Positions 1 through 4,600 are shown, numbered from the stretch's first letter. The stretch: DNA of 5,999 nucleotides from an uncultured Clostridia bacterium (GCA_948663505.1 CAPNAQ010000102.1:1-5999); one strand, 5' to 3'. The notes: a model not told the origin generated them from the sequence alone. Translations and numbers: made by a program.

Positions 1-278
1 ATGAAATGCGTTGGACTATGAAAAAATACAAGAAGCTACACCCAGATAAACCATTGCCTCATATCACGCCCCATGTGTTCCGCCATACATTCTGTACTAA
101 TATGGCAAATGCGGGCATGGATATCAAGAACCTGCAATATGTAATGGGACATTCTGATGTTGGCGTTACACTGAATGTTTACACTCATGCCAGCTTTGAC
201 TGGGCAGCGGAGCAAATGGCGAGAATCATTGATTTGAGCGAGCAACGAGGAAAGCACATTGCTTGCAAATGTGTTTGA
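1..278 (+). CDS. Tyrosine recombinase (integrase), C-terminal part only
   Basis: This is the carboxy-terminal end of a site-specific tyrosine recombinase, which cuts and rejoins att sites to insert or excise a mobile element. The frame is open to the left edge, so the amino half lies outside the window and the ATG at 6 is internal. Visible catalytic elements are the HxxR box (His codon 72-74, Arg codon 81-83, in HVFRHTF), the GHS histidine (150-152) and the nucleophilic tyrosine in NVYTH (180-182). The stop is at 276-278. The spacing and wording match the Tn916/Firmicutes prophage integrase group. The coding DNA is clearly richer in G+C than the genes to its right. The gene reads toward a repeat-rich, gene-free stretch, as integrases at an element end usually do. 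It could belong to an ICE, a transposon or a prophage; the visible part cannot decide. Confidence 0.93.
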   Translation, partial: EMRWTMKKYKKLHPDKPLPHITPHVFRHTFCTNMANAGMDIKNLQYVMGHSDVGVTLNVYTHASFDWAAEQMARIIDLSEQRGKHIACKCV

Positions 279-291
279 CGAGTGCCGGACA

Positions 292-310
292 ACGCAGAAG
301 AATCCTGCGT
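292..310 (+). other. Small inverted repeat after the integrase
   Basis: ACGCAG (292-297) and CTGCGT (305-310) form a perfect 6-bp stem with a 7-nt loop, 13 bases after the integrase stop. No U-run follows, so it is at best a weak terminator or an mRNA 3' stabilising hairpin. Confidence 0.3.
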
Positions 311-359
311 GTAAAGATACTGATATGCAGGGAAAACAAAGAAAATCAAGTTGAAAAAT

Positions 360-432
360 ACACCAATCTACTACACCACTTACTACACCATTTGCCCATA
401 AATTTGCGTAGATTTATATAGATTTGCGTAAA
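360..432. repeat. Direct repeats downstream of integrase; candidate att/arm-binding region
   Basis: Two pairs of short direct repeats sit about 90-150 bp after the integrase stop. ACTACACCA occurs at 370-378 and 382-390 (12-bp period), and ATTTGCGTA occurs at 402-410 and 422-430 (20-bp period, two helical turns). Tyrosine integrases of this type commonly have arm-type sites and the crossover core just beyond the end of the gene, which is the basis for the call. Base composition changes to very A+T-rich at about the same place. The exact core and a matching second att copy cannot be identified in one window. Confidence 0.45.
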
Positions 433-582
433 GTTAGGGCAAAATGCAAAATTGAAGAAAAGTGCCAAGAAGCCCGATATATCAAGGTTTAAAGGCTTAT
501 GAAAGGATAGATTCAAGATGATAAAAATATTATTCATCTGTCACGGCAACATCTAGCAAATAATTAAAAACCCAGTATTTAT

Positions 583-624
583 AAGCATTTAAAGCATTGA
601 TTAATAGATTTTACTAAGCATTTA
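583..624. repeat. Three AAGCATT repeats
   Basis: AAGCATT occurs at 583-589, 592-598 and 616-622 within about 40 bp. Two copies extend to AAGCATTTA, and TTTACTA flanks the last copy on both sides. In such A+T-rich DNA this may be chance, but it could be a protein-binding cluster linked to the att region. No gene overlaps it. Confidence 0.25.
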
Positions 625-670
625 CTAATTTTGAAAAAATAGTCTTGTCACAATATTTAACTATTAACAT

Positions 671-720
671 AAAGGCATTACTGATTGTAGAAATACAGTT
701 AGTAGTGCCTTTATTTTAGT
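671..720 (+). terminator. Strong intrinsic terminator or attenuator with GAAA tetraloop
   Basis: Bases 671-689 pair with 694-712 over 19 positions without a mismatch, using three G-U pairs, around a GAAA (GNRA) tetraloop at 690-693. The stem runs into TTTATTTTA, so it reads as a rho-independent terminator on the + strand. No gene ends nearby: the integrase stop is almost 400 bases upstream. It either insulates the following operon or acts as an attenuator on a leader from a possible TTGTCA (645-650), 17 bp, CATAAA (668-673) promoter just before it. Confidence 0.72.
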
Positions 721-754
721 GGGTAAATATATTCACTAAAAACTATATATTTAC
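714..754 (+). promoter_or_regulatory. Two mutually exclusive hairpins before the 786 operon
   Basis: Hairpin A pairs 714-725 with 730-741 (8 perfect outer pairs TTTTAGTG/CACTAAAA, then two G-U and two more pairs, 4-nt loop). Hairpin B pairs 723-732 with 745-754 (10 perfect pairs, GTAAATATAT with its complement). They share 723-725 and 730-732, so they cannot form together. Hairpin A also uses the U-run of the terminator at 671-712. Such alternative folding is typical of leader switches, but A+T-rich DNA makes weak stems by chance. Confidence 0.4.
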
Positions 755-761
755 ATAAAAT
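732..761 (+). promoter_or_regulatory. Candidate sigma-A promoter for the 786-2730 operon
   Basis: TTCACT (732-737) and TAAAAT (756-761) are separated by 18 bp and lie after the terminator at 671-712 and just before the ribosome site of the first operon gene. The -35 match is mediocre and the -10 good. A start near 768 would leave a leader of under 20 nt. An upstream start with read-through of the terminator is the alternative. Confidence 0.35.
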
Positions 762-785
762 AAATAAAAGAAAGGATTAATTAAC

Positions 786-1175
786 ATGGCAAAAGTAAAT
801 AATGTGGTTCGTATTATTGAGTTTGGAAATGAGAGTGAATTTTACTATAAGGTGCAAGAGGATTTAATAAGCTACATAGATGAATCGGATTCCAGATGTT
901 ACAAAGTGAAAAATATTCAAATGATAGATGAGACACATGCTTTAGTTTACTTTGAAGAAGATTTGAATATTGTTATGGTAAAATTCTTCTTTAATGGAAA
1001 AGAATTGTATGTAAAAGAAGCACCTGAATTAATATCGTATTATTCTATACAAGAGATTTCCTTAATGAATGACTTAGGACTTATTACAATTAATAATACA
1101 GAATATGACATTGAGGAAATAAGATATGTAGTAGATAACTATGGAGTAAGACACGCTGAAATTTATTTAAACTAA
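786..1175 (+). CDS. Hypothetical protein, first gene of three-gene operon
   Basis: I do not recognise this 129-residue protein. It starts at ATG 786, 9 bases after AAAGGA (771-776). It is acidic and soluble, with no signal peptide or membrane segment, and is built of short alternating hydrophobic stretches that suggest a beta-rich small domain (VVRIIEF, ALVYFEE, VMVKFFF, GLITINN). The last third (EYDIEEIRYVVDNYG) looks helical followed by a strand. Only 16 bases separate it from the next gene, whose ribosome site begins right after this stop, so the two are co-transcribed and probably made together. By position it belongs with the Ig-domain structural-type protein at 1618. A role as accessory structural or assembly protein is inferred from context only. 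Confidence 0.8.
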   Translation: MAKVNNVVRIIEFGNESEFYYKVQEDLISYIDESDSRCYKVKNIQMIDETHALVYFEEDLNIVMVKFFFNGKELYVKEAPELISYYSIQEISLMNDLGLITINNTEYDIEEIRYVVDNYGVRHAEIYLN

Positions 1176-1191
1176 GAAAGAGGTAATATTT

Positions 1192-1608
1192 ATGACAAGT
1201 AATAAAAATAAACAATATCAAGATGAACAATATAATAGGACACCTGATTATGAAATGGGTTCAGGATTTTCCAACTATGATAGGTTAATGGTAGAATTAA
1301 ATAATCGTATGTATTATGAAAAAGAAATATATGAGAAGTTTTTAAATGAAAATGGATTAAATGCAGAAGATACATTTGATAAGAATACAGACCATGCACA
1401 ATTATTAGAAACGGTATACTCTATTTTGCAGACACTACTTAGTAATATTGATATGTATAGAAAAATAGAAACGGAGTTTGTAACTTCTGGACAAGCTGCA
1501 ACGGCATTACAAGACCGATTAAAGAACCTTAGAGCAGAAATTAATCGTATCAAGGCAGAAATGCACTATGATGATTCTGATTTTACTTTTATGTATTATA
1601 CAAGATAG
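1192..1608 (+). CDS. Hypothetical protein with C-terminal coiled coil
   Basis: An unrecognised 138-residue protein. The start is ATG 1192, with AAAGAGG (1177-1183) 8 bases upstream. The first 25 residues are polar and probably disordered (many N, Q, D, Y). Residues from about 30 onward are mostly helical, with a heptad-like stretch around 105-125 (ALQDRLKNLRAEINRIKAEM) that suggests a coiled coil and oligomerisation. No enzymatic motif, signal peptide or membrane span is visible. Its stop TAG (1606-1608) overlaps the AGGAGG of the next gene, implying translational coupling to the Ig-domain protein. A scaffold, chaperone or minor virion component would fit the context, but that is inference. 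Confidence 0.8.
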   Translation: MTSNKNKQYQDEQYNRTPDYEMGSGFSNYDRLMVELNNRMYYEKEIYEKFLNENGLNAEDTFDKNTDHAQLLETVYSILQTLLSNIDMYRKIETEFVTSGQAATALQDRLKNLRAEINRIKAEMHYDDSDFTFMYYTR

Positions 1609-1617
1609 GAGGTTCAC

Positions 1618-2730
1618 ATGAGTGTAAATTTAATGTATTCGCCGCTTGAAACAATCTTTCAGGCAACTATGGAGCGTGAAGGAAGGACTGTAACATCATA
1701 TACAGATAAAACCCAGTTTCAAGCATTTATGAGGCGCAATGATGATGGGAATAATTATGAAGATAGGATAACATTATTTTATTCAATTAATGAACCTGTA
1801 AAACAGGGGAGCTTAATTACTTATGGCAATAAGATTTATATACTAATTAATCGAGATACAGAAGAAAACTATTGTTACTATAAATCAAGTGCATTAGCTT
1901 GTAATGGTACAATTACTTTAAATAATGGAAATGTAATAGATATTCCTTGTTATGCATCTTCAATGAAAGATGGACTGGCAAAACAAACTAATTTAATGGC
2001 TGCTATTAGTGGAAGTATGGAGTTTATTACAGAATTTAATGAATTAAGTCAAAAGATTCAAGTAGATGATACATTTAATGAATTTGGCAGAACATTTAAA
2101 GTTGATAATATGTATCATAAAGATGGGATATTATATTTGGTAACAAAAGTTACTCTGGATGAGAAGCCTTATGAAAAGTTACAGATTGTTATTGATGGTG
2201 CAAATCGTTCATATCAAATGGGTGAAACAGCAAAATTAAAAGCTATCCTATATGTTAATAATAATATTACAAAAGGCACAGTTACTTGGAAATCGTCTAA
2301 TAATTCTATTGCTACTATTGATGAAGATGGGACTGTTACTTTTCTATCAAATGGGTATGTTGTATTTACTGCTTACTGGATTGAAAAGAATTATTCACAG
2401 AAAACAGAGGTAATATCTGTTGGAAAAGTAATGCCAGTAACAGATTATAAAGTAGATATTAGTGGACAAGATACATTAGCTGTGCGATATGATAGGACAT
2501 ATACTGCCGGTTTATATGATTCTAATGGTGTAGAGGTTAATGGAACATGGACATTTGAAATAAGCTGTAAATATCCAGATTTAATTAATATAACTATAAC
2601 TGATAATACAATAAAAATAAAAACAAAAAATAGTGATAAATTACTTGGAGAAGATTTAATTCTTATTGCAACAGAAACTAAAACAGGAACAGTAGGAATA
2701 AAGATTATAAAATTAATAGCTTTGTGCTAA
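1618..2730 (+). CDS. Phage-type structural protein with bacterial Ig-like domain
   Basis: A 370-residue protein starting at ATG 1618, 5 bases after AGGAGG (1607-1612). The amino half (about 1-185) resembles phage head-tail connector/neck or minor virion proteins of Clostridia, with the pattern PVKQGSLITYGNKIYILINRDTEEN followed by YYKSSALACNGTI. Residues about 188-268 form a Big_2-type Ig-like domain, with the diagnostic VTWKSSNNSIATIDEDGTV (222-240). Residues about 270-370 look like a second beta-sandwich of the YKVDISG.D type. Ig-like domains on virions or cell surfaces usually bind weakly to carbohydrates or cells. There is no signal peptide or LPXTG anchor, which argues for a virion rather than a surface protein. 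It is last in its operon and is followed by a terminator 8 bases after the stop. The Ig call is firm; the exact virion role is inferred. Confidence 0.82.
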   Translation: MSVNLMYSPLETIFQATMEREGRTVTSYTDKTQFQAFMRRNDDGNNYEDRITLFYSINEPVKQGSLITYGNKIYILINRDTEENYCYYKSSALACNGTITLNNGNVIDIPCYASSMKDGLAKQTNLMAAISGSMEFITEFNELSQKIQVDDTFNEFGRTFKVDNMYHKDGILYLVTKVTLDEKPYEKLQIVIDGANRSYQMGETAKLKAILYVNNNITKGTVTWKSSNNSIATIDEDGTVTFLSNGYVVFTAYWIEKNYSQKTEVISVGKVMPVTDYKVDISGQDTLAVRYDRTYTAGLYDSNGVEVNGTWTFEISCKYPDLINITITDNTIKIKTKNSDKLLGEDLILIATETKTGTVGIKIIKLIALC

Positions 2731-2738
2731 GTTAAGAA

Positions 2739-2768
2739 AAAGCCTAGTGGTTTGCTAGGCTTTATTTT
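2739..2768. terminator. Bidirectional intrinsic terminator between convergent genes
   Basis: AAAGCCTAG (2739-2747) and CTAGGCTTT (2755-2763) form a perfect 9-bp stem with a 7-nt loop. It is followed by TTTATTTTA-type sequence on the + strand and by TTTTTCTTAAC on the - strand. It sits between the end of the Ig-domain gene (2730) and the end of the leftward repressor gene (2795) and can stop both transcripts. Confidence 0.9.
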
Positions 2769-2794
2769 ATGGAAATTATTATTGTTAAGTAAGG

Positions 2795-3487
2795 TTAATG
2801 TAATTTTTCACGTAGCCAATCAGAATTAATGTCAAGAGATACTAAAGAAAATTCTTGTGCTGCAATCTTATCTACACATAAACATTTATCAAGTAAATCA
2901 TAAAGTGTTTCCAAGTCAAATGCTTTAGGAAATAAATTGTCTATGTCGCTCCAACATTTTTTATACCAATAAACAACTCCATTGTTTGTACGATTAATTA
3001 TATTTGTTAAATTATTAGATATTTGTTGTATGGAACTTGAATTAATATTATCTAATATTTCTAATAGATTTCTCCGTGCATATAAAACATGTCCACTTCT
3101 ACTAGAGTATTCAATATATTTGTATTGTTGTTCTCTTGTAATGGGAGTGGGTTCGTTATACTTCGCAAAAACCAAAGGAGTTATATTGACCTCATCATAT
3201 ATGATAGGAATATCAGTTCTAGCTTGTTGAGTCCAATCATTTTCATCTGTGGATGTATTGTCTTTAAATTTAATAGAATATCTAACGTTATTAGTTTTGT
3301 CCATAAGTTCATCAATAGATACATTAAAATAATCAGCTAATTTTGTCCACATTTCATTATTGCGCGGTTCTCTTGTTCCTTGCTCATAATTTCCAATAGT
3401 TGCAGGAGATACATTAATAGCTTTTGCAACATCTGCTTGTGTAAGATTTTGTTCAATTCGTAATTGTTTCAATTTATCTTTAAACAT
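2795..3487 (-). CDS. XRE/Cro-CI family helix-turn-helix repressor
   Basis: A 230-residue DNA-binding regulator. Residues 5-62 are a classic HTH_3 domain (LTQADVAKAINVSPATIGNYEQGTREP at 15-41, recognition helix about 27-36). The rest is about 165 residues without recognisable similarity. I see no S24/LexA-type protease signature (no serine-lysine autocleavage context), so simple RecA-triggered self-cleavage is unlikely. The start chosen is ATG at 3487, with GAGGTG (3494-3499) 6 bases upstream. An upstream in-frame ATG at 3520 would lie inside the likely promoter and is rejected. It stands opposite strong rightward promoters with dyad sites, the normal place for a phage or ICE immunity repressor. 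It is convergent with the Ig-domain operon and shares its terminator. Confidence 0.9.
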   Translation of the reverse strand: MFKDKLKQLRIEQNLTQADVAKAINVSPATIGNYEQGTREPRNNEMWTKLADYFNVSIDELMDKTNNVRYSIKFKDNTSTDENDWTQQARTDIPIIYDEVNITPLVFAKYNEPTPITREQQYKYIEYSSRSGHVLYARRNLLEILDNINSSSIQQISNNLTNIINRTNNGVVYWYKKCWSDIDNLFPKAFDLETLYDLLDKCLCVDKIAAQEFSLVSLDINSDWLREKLH

Positions 3488-3508
3488 AATAATCACCTCA
3501 TGTAATAT

Positions 3509-3537
3509 AGTATAACACAAAAAAATAAAAAAATCAA
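3509..3537 (-). promoter_or_regulatory. Leftward promoter of the XRE repressor
   Basis: Reading leftward, TTGATT (3537-3532), a 17-bp spacer and TATACT (3514-3509), with TG one base before the -10 (extended -10). Transcription would start near 3502, giving a leader of about 15 nt that still contains the GAGGTG site. This agrees with the ATG at 3487. Confidence 0.7.
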
Positions 3538-3578
3538 CAAAATGTGGGATTTTAAATAAAAAATGTGTAATATTTTTA

Positions 3579-3607
3579 TTGACACATACATTTATATGTG
3601 TTATATT
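3579..3607 (+). promoter_or_regulatory. Rightward promoter P1 with extended -10
   Basis: TTGACA (3579-3584), 17 bp, TATATT (3602-3607), with TG at 3599-3600 giving an extended -10. This is near consensus for sigma-A. It is divergent from the repressor promoter and is the best candidate for the repressor-controlled early promoter. Confidence 0.78.
3582..3601. promoter_or_regulatory. Operator-like palindrome filling the P1 spacer
   Basis: ACACATA (3582-3588) and TATGTGT (3595-3601) are perfect inverted repeats 6 bp apart, placed exactly between the -35 and -10 of P1. A bound protein would block polymerase. A second, imperfect dyad (ATGTGTAAT at 3563-3571 with ATT-G-ACACAT at 3578-3587) overlaps its left edge, and extra TGTGT half-sites lie at 3607-3611 and 3622-3626. 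The adjacent XRE protein is the expected binder; this is inferred from position. Confidence 0.6.
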
Positions 3608-3658
3608 GTGTAGAAATAGAATGTGTATAAAAGAATGAAAAGTTATCTAAATAAATCA

Positions 3659-3687
3659 TTGACAAAAACAAACATACGTTCTATACT
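3659..3687 (+). promoter_or_regulatory. Rightward promoter P2
   Basis: TTGACA (3659-3664), 17 bp, TATACT (3682-3687): a perfect -35, a near-perfect -10 and ideal spacing. The start would be near 3694, about 20 bases before the large hairpin at 3713-3770, so its transcript begins with that structure. No palindrome is visible within it, unlike P1. Confidence 0.7.
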
Positions 3688-3704
3688 TATCATTATCAGA
3701 TAAA

Positions 3705-3770
3705 TAAAAAAAAAGACCTGTCCAAAATCATGCAAACGGTGTTGGCGCACCTTTGATTTGGACAGGTCTT
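3705..3770 (-). terminator. Strong leftward intrinsic terminator
   Basis: Bases 3754-3770 pair with 3713-3730 (17 pairs, one bulged A; core GACCTGTCC/GGACAGGTC), with a smaller internal stem GGTG/CACC (3738-3741/3748-3751). On the - strand the stem is followed by a run of T (complement of the A-run 3706-3714). On the + strand no U-run follows, so it should act mainly leftward. No leftward gene lies upstream of it, so it must serve a non-coding leftward transcript or shield the repressor region. Confidence 0.8.
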
Positions 3771-3831
3771 AATACACACACACAAATTAATTACCCAGAA
3801 AGGGTAAAAATTTGAATAAGCAGAATTGCTC
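3705..3831 (-). ncRNA. Predicted leftward small RNA, about 127 nt
   Basis: A leftward promoter (3838-3866) and a leftward terminator (3705-3770) bracket a stretch with no open reading frame, so together they define a small RNA gene. From 5' to 3' the RNA would have an unpaired A/U-rich start, a small hairpin (complement of TTACCC-AGAAA-GGGTAA, 3791-3807), a (GU)5 linker (complement of 3774-3784) and the large terminator stem. It is fully antisense to the leader transcribed from P1 and P2, which is how antisense RNAs commonly control phage or plasmid replication genes. Its TTCTGGG could also pair with CCCAGAA at 4030-4036 in the hairpin array. Existence and role are inference from promoter/terminator placement. 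Confidence 0.5.
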
Positions 3832-3840
3832 ATCTATATT
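3812..3840 (+). promoter_or_regulatory. Rightward promoter P3
   Basis: TTGAAT (3812-3817), 17 bp, TATATT (3835-3840). The start would be near 3847, inside the palindrome at 3841-3857. It would transcribe the hairpin array and the 4295 operon. Its -10 overlaps the -10 of the leftward promoter at 3838-3866, so the two cannot be used at once. Confidence 0.55.
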
Positions 3841-3876
3841 TTACATAATGTATGTAATTAAGTCAAGCGATTCTGC
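3820..3876. repeat. Concentric inverted repeats over the P3/P4 promoters
   Basis: The outer arms are GCAGAATTGCT (3820-3830) and AGCGATTCTGC (3866-3876), 11 pairs with one G-T. The inner arms are TTACATA (3841-3847) and TATGTAA (3851-3857), perfect and 3 bp apart. The two dyads have almost the same centre (3848 and 3849). The inner one resembles the P1 palindrome (ACATA/TATGT core) and lies in the P4 spacer, so it may be a second repressor operator. The outer one could be a separate protein site or a cruciform. Confidence 0.55.
3838..3866 (-). promoter_or_regulatory. Leftward promoter P4 of the predicted small RNA
   Basis: Reading leftward, TTGACT (3866-3861), 17 bp, TAAAAT (3843-3838): five of six matches in each box with ideal spacing. 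A start near 3831 leads to the terminator at 3705-3770. Its spacer contains the palindrome at 3841-3857. Confidence 0.6.
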
Positions 3877-3952
3877 AAAATTTCCATATTTTTTATAAAT
3901 ATAATTTTACTATTTTTTAGAAAGTAAAAGTGTAAGGGGTTGTTTTTATTCA

Positions 3953-4137
3953 TAGTAATGGTGATTACTGAGAACATGATTGTATTCTTTTAGAATTTTA
4001 GATTCTAAAAATGATAAATTAGGATTTTCCCCAGAAGTGGGGAAAATGGCGTGCCAGCTTGTTGGCATGATATTTGAATGTGGTTTTGACTACCCACATA
4101 TGGGGAGTGAAAATGGCATACCCACTTGTGGGCATGA
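3953..4137 (+). repeat. Array of six hairpins including a tandemly duplicated two-hairpin unit
   Basis: Successive stems are 3954-3959/3964-3969 (AGTAAT, loop GGTG), 3988-3996/4002-4010 (9 perfect pairs), 4024-4033/4038-4047 (10 perfect pairs, loop GAAG), 4050-4056/4063-4069 (7 pairs, one G-U), 4089-4096/4101-4108 (one mismatch, loop CATA) and 4117-4124/4129-4136 (one mismatch, loop CTTG). The last four all have CCA at the top of the stem opposite TGG. They form two related units, 4022-4070 and 4082-4137, sharing GAAAATGGC (4042-4050 and 4109-4117) and GGCATGA (4064-4070 and 4131-4137). A 76-codon open frame across them (TTG at 3980) lacks a good ribosome site and is probably not a gene. Candidate roles are a replication origin, a structured leader or a non-coding RNA. 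Confidence 0.7.
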
Positions 4138-4160
4138 CGATTTTATCCCTGAAAACATTT

Positions 4161-4224
4161 TCTACTGCCTAGCTAGGAAAGCAAAGAATGAAACAATTAA
4201 GAAATTCTAAGCAAAGGTAGTAGA
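4161..4224 (+). other. Long-range stem and CCTAGCTAGG palindrome before the 4295 operon
   Basis: TCTACTGCC (4161-4169) pairs with GGTAGTAGA (4216-4224) over 9 positions with one G-U. A 10-bp perfect palindrome CCTAGCTAGG lies at 4168-4177 and overlaps the left arm, so the two structures compete. They sit between the hairpin array and the operon ribosome site. The rest of 4225-4294 is very A+T-rich leader sequence. Confidence 0.35.
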
Positions 4225-4232
4225 TGAAATTA

Positions 4233-4261
4233 TTACAGAACTTAAATTTTTTACATAATAT
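4233..4261 (+). promoter_or_regulatory. Weak candidate promoter close to the 4295 operon
   Basis: TTACAG (4233-4238), 17 bp, TAATAT (4256-4261). Both boxes are imperfect, and in such A+T-rich DNA the match may be chance. TTACATA here (4251-4257) repeats the half-site of the 3841-3857 palindrome, with a degraded second half. If it is not used, the operon depends on P1-P3 reading through the hairpin array. Confidence 0.25.
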
Positions 4262-4294
4262 ATAAAAATAAAATTAAAAGGAGGAATTATCATA

Positions 4295-4600
4295 ATGAAC
4301 AAGACTAGAACAATAATTACAATGCAAGAATTAGAAAAAATAATGACTTTAAGAACCGGCGAATTTGATGCAGATAGTGTTGACATCTATGGATTTAGTA
4401 TCAATATGCTTTGTACAGGCGTACATTTTGATAAGGCAATGAATAATAATACAAAGTATATTTGCATGATTTTGATTTGTAAATGTGGAGAAATACAGAT
4501 TGACCCATCAACTATTGTGGAAATCTATCTTGATTTAGATGGAATTATTACACTTGAGTTTAATAATGGTTTACCAGATTTACAAATTAGGTATAGGTGA
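4295..4600 (+). CDS. Hypothetical protein, first gene of the early-type operon
   Basis: An unrecognised 101-residue protein. The start is ATG 4295, with a very strong site AAAGGAGG (4277-4284) 10 bases upstream, so high translation is expected. The amino third (TIITMQELEKIMTLR) looks like a helix. The middle and end are strand-rich (YICMILICKCGEIQIDPSTIVEIYLDLDGIITLEF). Three cysteines are present (C40, plus C57 and C63 in YICMILICKCG, where C65 is a possible fourth by count), but no clear zinc site. There is no signal peptide or membrane segment. It is first of at least three genes reading the same way, with 19 bases to the next start, and lies just after the hairpin array. Its place in front of a helicase suggests a phage or plasmid early function; nothing in the protein itself proves it. 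Confidence 0.78.
   Translation: MNKTRTIITMQELEKIMTLRTGEFDADSVDIYGFSINMLCTGVHFDKAMNNNTKYICMILICKCGEIQIDPSTIVEIYLDLDGIITLEFNNGLPDLQIRYR

Noticed and set aside
346..537. Leftward 63-codon frame across the att-like repeats
   Set aside because: It contains the translated direct repeats (WCSKWCS) and has no good start signal. Non-coding att-type DNA explains it better.
1190..1553. Leftward open frames opposite the 1192 gene
   Set aside because: Fully antisense to a gene with a proper ribosome site and operon spacing; they show no protein features.
2982..3340. Two rightward open frames overlapping the repressor gene
   Set aside because: They lie antisense to a clear XRE gene and have no ribosome site; they are shadows of its codons.
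3488..3520. Upstream ATG (3520) extending the repressor by 11 residues
   Set aside because: It overlaps the -10 region of the likely promoter and has no ribosome site, while ATG 3487 has GAGGTG at 6 bases.
3705..3770. Insertion-sequence end or MITE
   Set aside because: The hairpin has an adjoining T-run on one strand and no target-site duplication or terminal repeats elsewhere, so a terminator is the simpler reading.
3774..3784. (AC)5 dinucleotide repeat as a phase-variation tract
   Set aside because: It is too short and lies in no coding frame or promoter spacer.
3953..4137. CRISPR array
   Set aside because: Units are imperfect, only two long units exist, there are no uniform spacers, and no cas gene is visible. 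Tandem hairpins fit better.
3980..4210. 76-codon open frame through the hairpin array
   Set aside because: It starts at TTG without a convincing ribosome site, its sequence is dictated by inverted repeats, and it resembles no protein I know. Better explained as structural DNA or RNA.
3953..4600. Type III toxin-antitoxin (repeat RNA followed by toxin gene)
   Set aside because: The repeat unit is too long and too degenerate, no terminator separates repeats from gene, and the 101-aa product does not look like a ToxN-type nuclease.
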